Part shown: positions 54,550-63,914 of the stretch, piece after piece
How positions within the stretch are numbered: the first letter of the stretch is position 1
Layout of the letters: each line of letters starts with the position of its first letter
Origin: an uncultured Porphyromonadaceae bacterium
GTDB taxonomy: Bacteria > Bacteroidota > Bacteroidia > Bacteroidales > Muribaculaceae
Assembly (NCBI GenBank): GCA_900545955.1
Contig: URAU01000007.1
Coordinates: 62,001-126,000 of the forward strand
DNA: 64,000 nucleotides
Reading direction: 5' to 3'
Position numbers and translations under genes: made by a program
Notes under the pieces: generated by a model
The model's database searches: none
What the model was told of the DNA's origin: nothing
The model's input: only the letters and a program-made list of their open reading frames with translations

Positions 54550-55848
54550 GTGAACAAAAGAATCCTCGCAATAGCCGTACCATCCATTCTGGCCAATATC
54601 ACCACTCCTCTGCTCGGACTGGTGGACACTGCTATTGTCGGCCATATGGGGAGTGCGGTATTTATCGGCGCGATTGCCGTAGGGGGTGTGATGTTCAATA
54701 TGCTCTACTGGCTCTTCTCCTTTCTGCGCGGGGGCACTTCCGGCCTGGCGGCCCAGGCCTATGGGGCTGCGGATACACGCACTCAGGCGCTCGTGCTCTA
54801 CCGCTCGCTGCTGGTGGCACTCGGCATCGGAGCAGCGATGATAGTGCTTCAATGGCCCTTGGAATGGATTCTCAGTCACTTCGTCGACCCGGATGCCGAT
54901 ACCGCCGCCCTTGCAGGCCTCTACTTCCGCATCCTGATCTACGGTGCCCCCGCCGTGCTGGCCACATACGCCCTGTCGGGATGGTTTCTGGGGATGCAGA
55001 ACTCCCGCATGCTCCTGATTACCTCCATAGCCATCAACCTCACCAACATAGCCGTGAGCCTCATTCTGGTGTATGGCGCCGGATGGAGGATTGCCGGCGT
55101 GGCGGCGGGAACCCTCGTGGCGCAATGGACCGGATTCTTCATCGGCCTGACGCTGCTGCGCCGCTACCGGGTAAAGCGGCCACCCCTACGGGAAATCTTC
55201 AACCGGCATGAGCTCGGACGATTCTTCCGCATCAACATCGACGTGATGCTACGCACCGTCTGCCTGATAGCCGTTACGCTCTGGTTCACCAAACTCGGTG
55301 CACGCCAGGGAGCTGTAATCCTGGCCGTCAACACCCTGCTGATGCAGCTGTTCCTGCTGTTCTCCTATATGATGGACGGATTCGCCTTCGCCGCAGAGGC
55401 CCTGGTGGGGCGTTTTGTGGGAGCCGCGCAATGGGCTGAGATGCGACGCTGCGTACGCGGCGTATTCAGCTGGGGAGTGGCGCTGGCCACCGTATTCACT
55501 GCCGCATACTTCCTTCTGGGAGAAGCCTTTCTGGGCATCCTCTCGGCCGATACCGATGTAATATCCGCTTCGGCCGACTACTACTGGTGGGCAGCCGTGG
55601 TTCCCTTCGCCGGATTCGCGGCATTCGCCTGGGACGGTGTTTTTCTCGGCGCCACCCTGACCCGTCAGCTCCTCCTCAGCATGGCAGGAGCCATGGCCAC
55701 ATTCTTTACCGTCTACCTCCTGCTATCCTCCATCTTAGGCAACCATGCCCTGTGGCTCGCCTTCATCGCATACCTGGCAATGCGTGGCGCCCTACAGACA
55801 TGGATGTACTTCCGCCACCAATTTGTTTCCACACCACCACGACAGTAA
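54550..55848 (+). CDS. MATE family efflux transporter
   Basis: A 432-residue inner-membrane transporter with about twelve helices in two repeats; the first repeat begins MNKRILAIAVPSILANITTPLLGLVDTAIVGHMG, a standard MATE/DinF opening. It exports small cationic or amphiphilic compounds using Na+ or H+. GTG at 54550 is the start. It resembles the DinF branch. The TPR gene begins eight bases after its stop. Substrate cannot be read from the sequence; an export role for the neighbouring adenylation operon is possible but speculative. Confidence 0.93.
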   Translation: MNKRILAIAVPSILANITTPLLGLVDTAIVGHMGSAVFIGAIAVGGVMFNMLYWLFSFLRGGTSGLAAQAYGAADTRTQALVLYRSLLVALGIGAAMIVLQWPLEWILSHFVDPDADTAALAGLYFRILIYGAPAVLATYALSGWFLGMQNSRMLLITSIAINLTNIAVSLILVYGAGWRIAGVAAGTLVAQWTGFFIGLTLLRRYRVKRPPLREIFNRHELGRFFRINIDVMLRTVCLIAVTLWFTKLGARQGAVILAVNTLLMQLFLLFSYMMDGFAFAAEALVGRFVGAAQWAEMRRCVRGVFSWGVALATVFTAAYFLLGEAFLGILSADTDVISASADYYWWAAVVPFAGFAAFAWDGVFLGATLTRQLLLSMAGAMATFFTVYLLLSSILGNHALWLAFIAYLAMRGALQTWMYFRHQFVSTPPRQ

Positions 55849-55855
55849 ACCGCTT

Positions 55856-56689
55856 ATGAAATATCCCCGCTTGCTCCGCCGCATCGCGCTTGCGACAGCC
55901 ACGATAGCTGCCACGGCTGCAATCGCCGAAAGTCACTATATGAAATATGTGCAGTGGGGCGACGAAGCCGTAGCCAACGGCAAATATTCCGACGCCATCG
56001 AATGCTACCGCGAGGCCATGAAAGCCGAACCCTCCAACCCGCAGAACGTCATGCTGCTCTCCAATGTGGGGATGATTCAGCACTACCAGGGGGAAGACTC
56101 GCTGGCTCTCCGCACCCTGACCGACGCAAGGGCTATCGCTCCCGGGTCGGTGGTGATACTGCATAACCGGGCGAAGATACTTGAATCGCTCGGGCGTCCC
56201 TACGATGCCATTCTCGATCTCGACAAGGCCCTTGAAATGGACTCCACGTATGCCCCGGCCTACTACGAGCGAGCAGCCATCAATATGGGCCTCGGCAACT
56301 GGAAGCAGGTCGAGGCCGACGGCCGGCGCTATGCGGAGCTTAAACCGGCTGACCCGCAGGGCAAACTGCTTATGGCAGTAATCTTCACCAACAGCGGTCG
56401 TCCTGCCGACGCAATCCCGCTCTACGGCGAGCTGATTGAGAAGAAACCCGAGGCTGTATACTACGCCGCCCGTTCGATGTGCTATCTCGCTACCGACCAG
56501 CTGGCCGAAGCATCCGACGACATTGCCCGCGGCCTTGAACTCGATCCCGACGACGGCGAACTGTATTACAACCGCGCAGTGCTCAACCGCATGCGCTACC
56601 GCGAAGAGGATGCCCGGGCCGACGCCATGCGAGCACGCGAGTTAGGAGTCTCCGACCAACGCATCGCCGCCTTCCTCTCGGCCAAATAG
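55856..56689 (+). CDS. Exported tetratricopeptide-repeat protein
   Basis: A 277-residue protein with a signal peptide (LLRRIALATATIAATAAIAES) and about six TPR motifs, for example GDEAVANGKYSDAIECYREAMKAEPSNP and AKILESLGRPYDAILDLDKALEMDSTYAPAYYERA. TPRs mediate protein interactions; this is probably a periplasmic scaffold. It overlaps no gene but starts eight bases after the MATE stop, so co-transcription is likely. The partner is unknown. Confidence 0.9.
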   Translation: MKYPRLLRRIALATATIAATAAIAESHYMKYVQWGDEAVANGKYSDAIECYREAMKAEPSNPQNVMLLSNVGMIQHYQGEDSLALRTLTDARAIAPGSVVILHNRAKILESLGRPYDAILDLDKALEMDSTYAPAYYERAAINMGLGNWKQVEADGRRYAELKPADPQGKLLMAVIFTNSGRPADAIPLYGELIEKKPEAVYYAARSMCYLATDQLAEASDDIARGLELDPDDGELYYNRAVLNRMRYREEDARADAMRARELGVSDQRIAAFLSAK

Positions 56690-56705
56690 CACATACTGCT
56701 GCCAA

Positions 56706-56737
56706 TTGGGGTAATACGAAAGTTTTTCTTACCTTTG
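56706..56737 (+). promoter_or_regulatory. Promoter of the DUF4199 - GT2 operon
   Basis: TTG (56706-56708), 21-base spacer, TACCTTTG (56730-56737); leader of about 80 bases. Confidence 0.75.
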
Positions 56738-56823
56738 TATGTTAAACCCGGAGAGAGGGTATTGCAGAATATCAAAAATAGTAATACAACACTCTCCGGA
56801 CATAACTCCGGTAACAAATCAAC

Positions 56824-57375
56824 ATGCAGGACACAGCTAAAAGACCAAAGAACATATATGCCCGTGGTGCCGACGACGGATTCTGGCTCGGGCTGTATCT
56901 CTGCGCGCTGTTTTTCGTCTGCACAGCCTCGCTCACCACGGCGTGGCTCAACGTGGTGGCGTTCGCACTGATGGCCGGAGTTCCCCCGCTGATATATTTT
57001 TTTCTCCGGCGCACACATCTGGCAGCCCACGGCATGACGGTTTTCTCCGCCCTATGGATGCAGGGAATCGTGACGTTTGCCTGCGGATGCCTCATTCTGG
57101 GCGCTGTATCTTTCATTTACCTGCGCTGGATCGACCCCGGCCTGATTATGAGGGCGCTCCAGCAGGCCATCGAAGTCTATGAAGCTACCCCCGGCGAGGG
57201 AGCCGAAGCCATGGCCGAGGAACTCAGGATGATTTCCAACGCCAAAGCCATCCTGGCGCCGCTCAACGTGGCCTTCGGATGGATGTGGCTCGGAATGTTT
57301 TCCGGCAGCCTGCTGAGCATGCTGATGGCCGGCGTAGTGAAGCTGCGGCGTGTGCGCGTTGCCGACAAAAGATAA
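56824..57375 (+). CDS. DUF4199 family membrane protein
   Basis: A 183-residue protein with four transmembrane helices (about residues 20-42, 45-62, 72-98 and 145-170) and a soluble loop between helices 3 and 4. Layout and position upstream of a GT2 glycosyltransferase match Bacteroidota DUF4199 proteins. Function is unknown; it may assist the glycosyltransferase at the membrane. First gene of an operon with GT2, DUF6452-like and DUF6048-like genes. Confidence 0.85.
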   Translation: MQDTAKRPKNIYARGADDGFWLGLYLCALFFVCTASLTTAWLNVVAFALMAGVPPLIYFFLRRTHLAAHGMTVFSALWMQGIVTFACGCLILGAVSFIYLRWIDPGLIMRALQQAIEVYEATPGEGAEAMAEELRMISNAKAILAPLNVAFGWMWLGMFSGSLLSMLMAGVVKLRRVRVADKR

Positions 57376-57399
57376 ACAAGCATCAATCTACCCCCAAAA

Positions 57400-58368
57400 A
57401 TGGATATTTCTATTATCGTTCCGCTATATAATGAGGCCGAGTCGCTCCCCGAGTTGCAGGCCTGGATTGAACGTGTGATGGAGGCCAACGGCTTCAGCTA
57501 CGAGGTAATCTACGTCAACGACGGCTCGACCGACGAGTCGTGGGACGTGATTCGCCGTCTGGCCCTGAGCAATCCGGCCGTGAAAGGCGTATCCTTCCGG
57601 CGCAACTACGGCAAATCGCCCGCACTCAACACCGGATTCGCCCGCGCGCAGGGCGACGTAGTCATTACCATGGACGCCGACCTGCAGGACTCGCCCGACG
57701 AGATTCCCGAACTCTACCGCATGATCAGGGAGGAGGGCTACGACCTGGTGAGCGGCTGGAAACAGAAGCGCTACGACCCGCTTTCCAAGACCATTCCCAC
57801 GAAGCTCTTCAACGCCACTGCCCGCAAGGTGAGCGGCATACATAACCTCCACGATTTCAACTGCGGACTGAAGGCATACCGCAAGAAGGTGGTGAAACGC
57901 ATCGAGGTTTACGGCGATATGCACCGCTACATACCCTATTTGGCCAAAAACGCAGGCTTCAACCGCATCGGCGAGAAAGTGGTTCACCATCAGGCCCGCA
58001 AATACGGCACGACGAAATTCGGCCTCGACCGATTCGTCAACGGCTATCTCGACCTCGCTACTCTCTGGTTCACAAACAAATTCGGAGTGAAACCGATGCA
58101 TTTCTTCGGACTGCTCGGCTCGCTGATGTTTCTGCTCGGCCTGATAGCCGTAGTGATTGTAGGAGCATCGAAACTCTGGGCGATGCACCACGGAATGCAC
58201 TACACGCTCGTAACCAACTCCCCATATTTCTACATCGCCCTGACGATGATGATTCTCGGTACCCAGCTTTTTCTCACCGGATTTCTGGGCGAACTGGTGG
58301 TGCGCAACTCGCAGCGCCGCAACGAATACGAGATTGAGGAAGAACTCCATACCGATTCACCTGAATGA
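57400..58368 (+). CDS. GT2 family glycosyltransferase with two C-terminal membrane helices
   Basis: A 322-residue enzyme of the DPM1/GtrB type. The catalytic domain starts MDISIIVPLYNEAESLPEL, has YVNDGSTDESW, the DxD-like motif TMDADLQDSPDEIPEL and YGTTKFGLDRF; two helices near residues 230-255 and 265-295 anchor it. Such enzymes transfer a sugar from a nucleotide donor to a polyprenyl phosphate at the cytoplasmic face. It overlaps the next gene by four bases (ATGA). Confidence 0.93.
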   Translation: MDISIIVPLYNEAESLPELQAWIERVMEANGFSYEVIYVNDGSTDESWDVIRRLALSNPAVKGVSFRRNYGKSPALNTGFARAQGDVVITMDADLQDSPDEIPELYRMIREEGYDLVSGWKQKRYDPLSKTIPTKLFNATARKVSGIHNLHDFNCGLKAYRKKVVKRIEVYGDMHRYIPYLAKNAGFNRIGEKVVHHQARKYGTTKFGLDRFVNGYLDLATLWFTNKFGVKPMHFFGLLGSLMFLLGLIAVVIVGASKLWAMHHGMHYTLVTNSPYFYIALTMMILGTQLFLTGFLGELVVRNSQRRNEYEIEEELHTDSPE

Positions 58369-59021
58369 AGCGTAAATTCAATCTGCCCGCAATAGCCTCG
58401 ATTGCCGCTCTGGCGGCGGTGGCGCTGCTCCCGCTCGCCGGGTGCAATACCACCGGGTGCACCGACAACCATAGCGCGCTCCCTCAGATGGGTTTCTACA
58501 ACGCCTCGACCGGGGCCGCGCTCACGCTCGACTCCCTCGATCTCGGAGGTGTCGGCGCTCCCGACGACTCGCTGCTGGTAAAATCGGGCACACGCGTGCA
58601 GCAACTTTATTTCCCGTTGCGTTTCGAGGAAACCTCCACGCAGTTCCGCTTCCACTACGACTATAAGGAGCAGGGCCTCGACGACCCCGCGCTCGACGAT
58701 ATCCTGACCATTCGCTACACCACCGAACCCTACTTTGCTTCGGAGGAGTGCGGAGCATTCTACGTCTACCACATCACCGGGATTGACTACACCCGCCATC
58801 TCATCGACTCCGTGGCCGTAGTCGACTCGCTCATCAACAACTTCGATATGGAGCGCTTCAAGGTATTCTTCCGCGTGGCGGAAGAGGAGCCCGACGATCC
58901 TGAAAATCCCGATGAACCTGAAAATCCCGACAGTCCGGACAATCCCGATTCGCCTGAGACACCCGATAATCCCGACAATACGACGGAAACGGCTAAAGTA
59001 GAAAGGAGGTTGAAGCCATGA
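58365..59021 (+). CDS. DUF6452-like lipoprotein with acidic Pro/Asn tail
   Basis: A 218-residue lipoprotein (MKRKFNLPAIASIAALAAVALLPLAGC). The mature part starts NTTGCTDNHSALPQMGFYN and contains several beta strands, as in DUF6452 proteins that I recall next to DUF6048 in Bacteroidales. The last 40 residues repeat PDDPENPDEPENPDSP-type units, an acidic spacer. It overlaps both neighbours by four bases, so the three genes are translationally coupled. Function unknown. Confidence 0.75.
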   Translation: MKRKFNLPAIASIAALAAVALLPLAGCNTTGCTDNHSALPQMGFYNASTGAALTLDSLDLGGVGAPDDSLLVKSGTRVQQLYFPLRFEETSTQFRFHYDYKEQGLDDPALDDILTIRYTTEPYFASEECGAFYVYHITGIDYTRHLIDSVAVVDSLINNFDMERFKVFFRVAEEEPDDPENPDEPENPDSPDNPDSPETPDNPDNTTETAKVERRLKP

Positions 59022-60040
59022 AGCGTATTACATACCTGATTCTGCTGATTTCGGTATTGGCCGTGGCGCTTCCGGCCCTCGGACAGCGAAGGGTGAACCC
59101 CGTGAAAAGCGCTTCGACCGGCATCGAAGGAAAGAACGAGAACCGGAATCCGGCCGATTCAATCGACTACAGCAAGCTTGTGCGCAGTCAGGATGCCAAC
59201 GGAAACGTGATTCTTGTCGACACCATCACCGGCCGCGAGGTGTCCGACACCACGCAGACACCCACGGGGAAAGTACCGAAAATGGAAAAACCACTGCTGT
59301 ATGCAGCCTCAGTGGGCGTCGACATATGGGATCCGGTGATGCGCGCATTCGGCCAGCACTACGGCCTGATAGAATTCTCCGGCGAACTCAACCTCCACAA
59401 CCGCTACATCCCCGTGGTGGAAATCGGCCTCGGTCAGGCCGACTATACCCCCGACGACAACAATTATACCTACCGCGTAGGGATAACCCCATACTTCCGC
59501 ATAGGCGCGAACTACAACTTCCTCTACAACAGCAATCCCGACTATATGGTCTACGCGGGCCTGCGCTACGGATGGTCGCACTTCAGCTACGAAGTGAACG
59601 ACGTGACGCTCACGGACGGCTACTGGGACCAGTCGGCCACGTTCAATCTTCCGCGACAGACGTCGAACGTAAGCTATATTCAGGTGCTGTTCGGCCTGCG
59701 GGTCAAGCTGTTCGGTCCCATATCGGCCGGATGGAGCTTCCGCTATCAGAAGATTCTCCACGAAACGGACGCACAATACGGCCTGCCCTACTACATACCC
59801 GGCTACGGGTCGAGGAAATCGTCTGTAACCGGAACTTTTTCCATAACCTATACGTTGCCATTCAAGAAGAAGGAGGTCGTGATACCCGAAGGACTGAACG
59901 GTCCGGCGGAATCCACTCGCTCGGAAGCTGCTCCGGATGAGACCGTCGCGACGGAGACCGAAGTCATTGTGGTCGACGCTCCCGACGGAACTTCGGCCAC
60001 AATAACCCCTGCAACGACCGCCCAACCGACCGCTGAATAA
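59018..60040 (+). CDS. DUF6048-like outer-membrane beta-barrel protein
   Basis: A 340-residue protein with a signal peptide (MKRITYLILLISVLAVALPALG) and a central barrel with alternating aromatic strands (YGLIEFSGELNLHNRYIPVVEIGLG, GPISAGWSFRYQKILH). Its C-terminal 50 residues are Thr/Ala/Glu-rich and disordered. It is translationally coupled to the lipoprotein upstream, and the two may form an outer-membrane pair. DUF6048 assignment rests on neighbourhood and general sequence features. Function unknown. Confidence 0.75.
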   Translation: MKRITYLILLISVLAVALPALGQRRVNPVKSASTGIEGKNENRNPADSIDYSKLVRSQDANGNVILVDTITGREVSDTTQTPTGKVPKMEKPLLYAASVGVDIWDPVMRAFGQHYGLIEFSGELNLHNRYIPVVEIGLGQADYTPDDNNYTYRVGITPYFRIGANYNFLYNSNPDYMVYAGLRYGWSHFSYEVNDVTLTDGYWDQSATFNLPRQTSNVSYIQVLFGLRVKLFGPISAGWSFRYQKILHETDAQYGLPYYIPGYGSRKSSVTGTFSITYTLPFKKKEVVIPEGLNGPAESTRSEAAPDETVATETEVIVVDAPDGTSATITPATTAQPTAE

Positions 60041-60084
60041 GAAAATTCAACCTATAAATACCTTTTTTGTAAATACCTTTTGCC

Positions 60085-60528
60085 ATGATTGCAATCTGCA
60101 GCGACCACGCCGGCTTTGAACTGAAAGCCATCGTGGAAGGCTATCTCGAAGCCAACAACCTGGAATATAAAGATTTCGGAACCTTTTCCTCCGAAAGCTG
60201 CGACTACGCCGACTTCGCCCATCCCTGTGCCGAAGCCGTGGAGAGCGGCGAGTGCTATCCCGGAATCGCAATGTGCGGCTCTGGCAACGGCATAGCCATG
60301 ACCCTCAACAAGCACCAGGGCATCCGCGCCGCCCTCTGCTGGAACACCGAACTGGCCTCGCTGGCCCGACGCCACAACGATGCCAACGTGCTCGTGATGC
60401 CCGCACGCTTCATCGAGCCGGAAGTAGCCCTTGAAATCGTCAACACCTTCCTCCACACCGATTTCGAAGGCGGACGCCACCAGCGCCGTATCGAGAAAAT
60501 CCCCGTTCCCGGCCTCTGCAAGAAATAA
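60085..60528 (+). CDS. rpiB: Ribose 5-phosphate isomerase B
   Basis: A 147-residue RpiB/LacAB-family isomerase that interconverts ribose 5-phosphate and ribulose 5-phosphate in the pentose phosphate pathway. The N-terminus MIAICSDHAGFELK carries the substrate-phosphate-binding SDHAG; MCGSGNGIAM holds the loop with the family's active-site residues (in this family Cys at that position is the usual base) and NVLVMPARF follows. Length is normal. Strong terminator downstream. Confidence 0.95.
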   Translation: MIAICSDHAGFELKAIVEGYLEANNLEYKDFGTFSSESCDYADFAHPCAEAVESGECYPGIAMCGSGNGIAMTLNKHQGIRAALCWNTELASLARRHNDANVLVMPARFIEPEVALEIVNTFLHTDFEGGRHQRRIEKIPVPGLCKK

Positions 60529-60552
60529 GCATCCCACATAGCGATAATAATC

Positions 60553-60592
60553 AGCGGTGTGTCAGACCCTGTGGTTTGACACACCGCTTTTA
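60553..60592 (+). terminator. Terminator after rpiB
   Basis: AGCGGTGTGTCAGACC (60553-60568) and GGTTTGACACACCGCT (60573-60588), 16-base stem with one G-T pair, followed by TTTATTTTG. Confidence 0.85.
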
Positions 60593-60609
60593 TTTTGTAT
60601 CCGGATGGC

Positions 60610-60741
60610 GTAAGACGCTGTCAGAATGGTCCAGATGGTAGGAGCGGGAGGGTGAGGGCGACGGGAGTTGACTCAGGTCAATGACCGAGCCCGAATTCCC
60701 CTCCGGCGACGACGCAGATGGGCCGTTATGACACGTCTTAC
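60610..60741. repeat. Inverted repeat spanning the end of the beta-galactosidase gene
   Basis: GTAAGACGCTGTCA (60610-60623) and TGACACGTCTTAC (60729-60741) are complementary apart from one extra base. The right arm contains the stop codon of the minus-strand GH2 gene. About 105 bases separate the arms. Confidence 0.75.
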
Positions 60742-63700
60742 TTAACGGGAGAGAGCAGGAAACTGTAGCTCAGCTTCCCGGCAAAATGGCGGTATGGTTC
60801 GTGGGGATGTGCGCCCCAGGAGTTGTCGCCGCCGAGGCCGCGCTGCCAGAGGTCGATGTAGAGGAAGTTCCCCTGTTTGCCGTGGCGCACGTCGCTGTTG
60901 TGAACCTGATGCTTCTCCGAACCGAAATCGAGGTCGGTCGGCTGCACGTCGAGCGCGGTGATGCAGAGCGGCTGAAGGCCCTCTACGTTCACACCGAAGC
61001 CCTTGGCGTCGGTGAGCGAAGCGCTGAGCACGTCGGTCAGGCCGCCGGTCTCCTGCGGACGGATGTAGGGATAGAACATATCCGCCACCTTCTTCTCATA
61101 CTTACCTATGAACGCAGCTGTATTGCGGTCAGAGTAGTTTTCCCAGGGGCCGCGGCCGGTCCATGCGAAGTTGTCCATCTGCGAGGGCATCGCTGTGATT
61201 ACTCCGAAACGCATCATCTCGGGAAGCGAGGCGGCATCGTCGGGAGTCAGAGATGCATCCACACCGAGGCGTCCGTCGGGATATACCGTATAGCGCATCG
61301 TGTAGTCAGACGCCACATCGGGCAGACGGTATACATTGGTTACAATCACCTTATTTCCCTCGGTGGCAACGTCCTGGCTTTTGAGCTGGCGGTTGTATCC
61401 GGCCGAGCGCCATGCATTGGCCTTCACCTGGATTCCCTCGCCGAAATCATTGTCGGTGGGAGCGCGCCAGAACAAAGGCGTGGGATTGCCGCCGATTACC
61501 TTGCGGCCGTCGAGCGTGTAGGAGGTCAGGTCTCCGTTGCTCTGACGGAACTTGACTACGGCACCGTTGGCCGTGGTTACGACAACCTCGTCACGGCTTT
61601 TACGATCTTTCTTCACGTCGACTTTCGGAGCCGCCATTTTGGCTCCATCGGCCACAAGCGATGTCCAGAGTGCGTCGAGGCTGCTCTTGCGGGGGCCTTC
61701 GGCGAGCACGAACTGCTCGCGGGCCACTTCATGGCCTGCGGGAATAATCTCGTCACCACTCACGACGTAGCCGTAGACCGAGAGGCGCCAGTCGTTGCCG
61801 TCGGCAAGGTCTACAGCGGGAAGCTGCGCTTTCACGGTAGCAGTCTCCCCGGCTTTAACTGCCGGAACGGGGAGTGTGCCCTCAGCTTCAACAGCGCCAT
61901 TTTTGAGCAGTTGCCATGTGAAGCGGTAGTTGCCCAGGTCGCGGGTCATGAAGTGGTTCTCAACGGTCACGTCACCGCTCTTGGGGTCGGCCGAGGAGAA
62001 ACGTATGTCCTGGTATACTTTCTTAACTTCCATCAGGCCCGGATGCGCCGTGCGGTCGGGCTGCACCAGGCCGTTGATGCAGAAATTATTGTCGTCGGTA
62101 TACTTCCAGGCACCGAAGTCGCCGCCATAGGCCCAGTAAGGATGGCCGTTTCCGTCGGTGGTGAGCAGGCCCTGGTCCACCCAGTCCCAGATAAAGCCGC
62201 CCTGCATCTGGGGCGAATTGCGGATAATGTCGAAATATTCCTGAAAATTGCCCGAGGAGTTGCCCATGGCGTGGGCGTACTCACACATGATGAAGGGGCG
62301 TCCGGGATTGGTACGCGAAGCGTATTCGCGGATGTAATCCATAGAGGGATACATCGGGCAGACGATGTCGGTGTTGGAGCCTTCCCCGGCCTGCTCGTGG
62401 TGCACGGGGCGCGTCGGGTCGAGACTCTTTACGAGGTCGTAGGCGTCGTAGAAATTCTGACCGTTGCCGCTCTCGTTGCCGAGACTCCAGATGATTACCG
62501 ACGGATGGTTCTTGTCGCGCTCCACGAGCGAGCGCTCACGGTCGAGCAGCGACGCTTTCCATGCAGGCTCCGAGGCGGGGTGGCCGGGACGGCTGTCGGT
62601 GCGGTCGAAGTGCACGCCCATGCCGTGGGCCTCGGCGTTGGCCTCGTCGAGCACGTAGATGCCATACTGGTCGCAGAGGTCGTACCACATGGGCGACTGC
62701 GGATAGTGGCTGGTGCGCACGGCGTTGAGGTTGTGCTGCTTGAGCATGCGGATATCGCTCATCATGGTCTCGCGGTCTACCACATGTCCGTTGGTCTGAT
62801 GGTGCTCATGGATATTGGCGCCGTGGATTTCCACCGGTTTGCCGTTTACGAGCAGTTGGCTGTTGCGGATTTCCACCGAGCGGAATCCTACCCGGGCCGA
62901 AGTGGCCTCCACAACGTCGCCCTTGGCGTTTTTAAGCGTCAGCACAAGGGTGTAGAGGTTGGGGGCGTCGTCGCTCCAGGTGGCAACTTGAGGCACGCGG
63001 CCGCTGAATTTCACGGTAGTGGCCGCGGCGGAGCTTACGGATTTCGTCTGGGCGAGCACCTGCTTGCCGGCGGCGTCGAGGAGCGTCAGCTCCAGCTTCG
63101 AGCCTTTGGCAGGCTTGGAGGCCGTGTCGGCCACTTTCACGTCGACGTCGAGGGTGCCGTTGCGGTAGCTCTTGTCGAGACCGGCGCGGGCGAAGAAGTC
63201 GGCGATGCGCTGGGGAGCGGTGGAATAAAGGTAGACGTCGCGGTCGATGCCGCTGAGGCGCCAGAAATCCTGGTCCTCCCAATAAGAGCCGTCGGTCCAG
63301 CGGTAGACCTCGCAGGCCACGCGGTTGACGCCCGGATGGATGTATCTGGTGATATTGAATGTGGCGGGGTTCTTGGTACTCTGCACGTAGCCGGCTTTTT
63401 CACCGTTCACCCACACATACATGCCGGCCGTCGAGCCGTCGAAATGCAGGAATACGTCGCGGCCGGCCCAGTCGGCGGGAATGTCGAAGGTGCGCACATA
63501 GCTTCCCACGGGGTTGTCGTCGTGGGGGATATAGGGCGGATTGGCCGGGAAAGGGTAGTTGGTGTTGGTATAGATAGGCGTGCCGTAGCCCTTCATTTCC
63601 CAGTTGGAGGGCACTTCGATGTCGGCCCACTTCGATGTGTCGTAGTCCGTACGGTAAAAATCCACAGGACGGTCGGCGGGTTTAGCGGCGAAGTTGAACT

Positions 63701-63914
63701 TCCAGCTGCCGTTCAGGCTTTTGAACCAGGGCGAGTCGGAAGGCACATTCTTGATGGCAAGCGCTTGCGTAGGATAAGGATAGGCGGTAGCCCGCACGGG
63801 CTCGCGTCCTACGGCGAACACTTCGGGATTCTCCCAGTCGGGAGTCTCGGCTGCACACACGGCCATGGAAGTCGCAATCATGGCGCATGCGCAGGCAATT
63901 TTATTCAATATCAT
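60738..63914 (-). CDS. GH2 beta-galactosidase (exported)
   Basis: A 1,058-residue LacZ-type enzyme with an N-terminal signal peptide (MILNKIACACAMIATSMAVCAA), so it is periplasmic. Domain order follows LacZ: sugar-binding jelly roll (about 60-215), Ig-like domain, TIM barrel with acid/base Glu481 (GNESGNG) and nucleophile Glu545 (CEYAHAMGNSSG), and the C-terminal small-chain domain (WRAPTDNDFG ... GRGPWENYSDR). It cleaves terminal beta-galactose from host or dietary oligosaccharides. It is a single gene; no promoter consensus was found in the 86 bases remaining upstream. Confidence 0.95.
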   Translation of the reverse strand: MILNKIACACAMIATSMAVCAAETPDWENPEVFAVGREPVRATAYPYPTQALAIKNVPSDSPWFKSLNGSWKFNFAAKPADRPVDFYRTDYDTSKWADIEVPSNWEMKGYGTPIYTNTNYPFPANPPYIPHDDNPVGSYVRTFDIPADWAGRDVFLHFDGSTAGMYVWVNGEKAGYVQSTKNPATFNITRYIHPGVNRVACEVYRWTDGSYWEDQDFWRLSGIDRDVYLYSTAPQRIADFFARAGLDKSYRNGTLDVDVKVADTASKPAKGSKLELTLLDAAGKQVLAQTKSVSSAAATTVKFSGRVPQVATWSDDAPNLYTLVLTLKNAKGDVVEATSARVGFRSVEIRNSQLLVNGKPVEIHGANIHEHHQTNGHVVDRETMMSDIRMLKQHNLNAVRTSHYPQSPMWYDLCDQYGIYVLDEANAEAHGMGVHFDRTDSRPGHPASEPAWKASLLDRERSLVERDKNHPSVIIWSLGNESGNGQNFYDAYDLVKSLDPTRPVHHEQAGEGSNTDIVCPMYPSMDYIREYASRTNPGRPFIMCEYAHAMGNSSGNFQEYFDIIRNSPQMQGGFIWDWVDQGLLTTDGNGHPYWAYGGDFGAWKYTDDNNFCINGLVQPDRTAHPGLMEVKKVYQDIRFSSADPKSGDVTVENHFMTRDLGNYRFTWQLLKNGAVEAEGTLPVPAVKAGETATVKAQLPAVDLADGNDWRLSVYGYVVSGDEIIPAGHEVAREQFVLAEGPRKSSLDALWTSLVADGAKMAAPKVDVKKDRKSRDEVVVTTANGAVVKFRQSNGDLTSYTLDGRKVIGGNPTPLFWRAPTDNDFGEGIQVKANAWRSAGYNRQLKSQDVATEGNKVIVTNVYRLPDVASDYTMRYTVYPDGRLGVDASLTPDDAASLPEMMRFGVITAMPSQMDNFAWTGRGPWENYSDRNTAAFIGKYEKKVADMFYPYIRPQETGGLTDVLSASLTDAKGFGVNVEGLQPLCITALDVQPTDLDFGSEKHQVHNSDVRHGKQGNFLYIDLWQRGLGGDNSWGAHPHEPYRHFAGKLSYSFLLSPVK

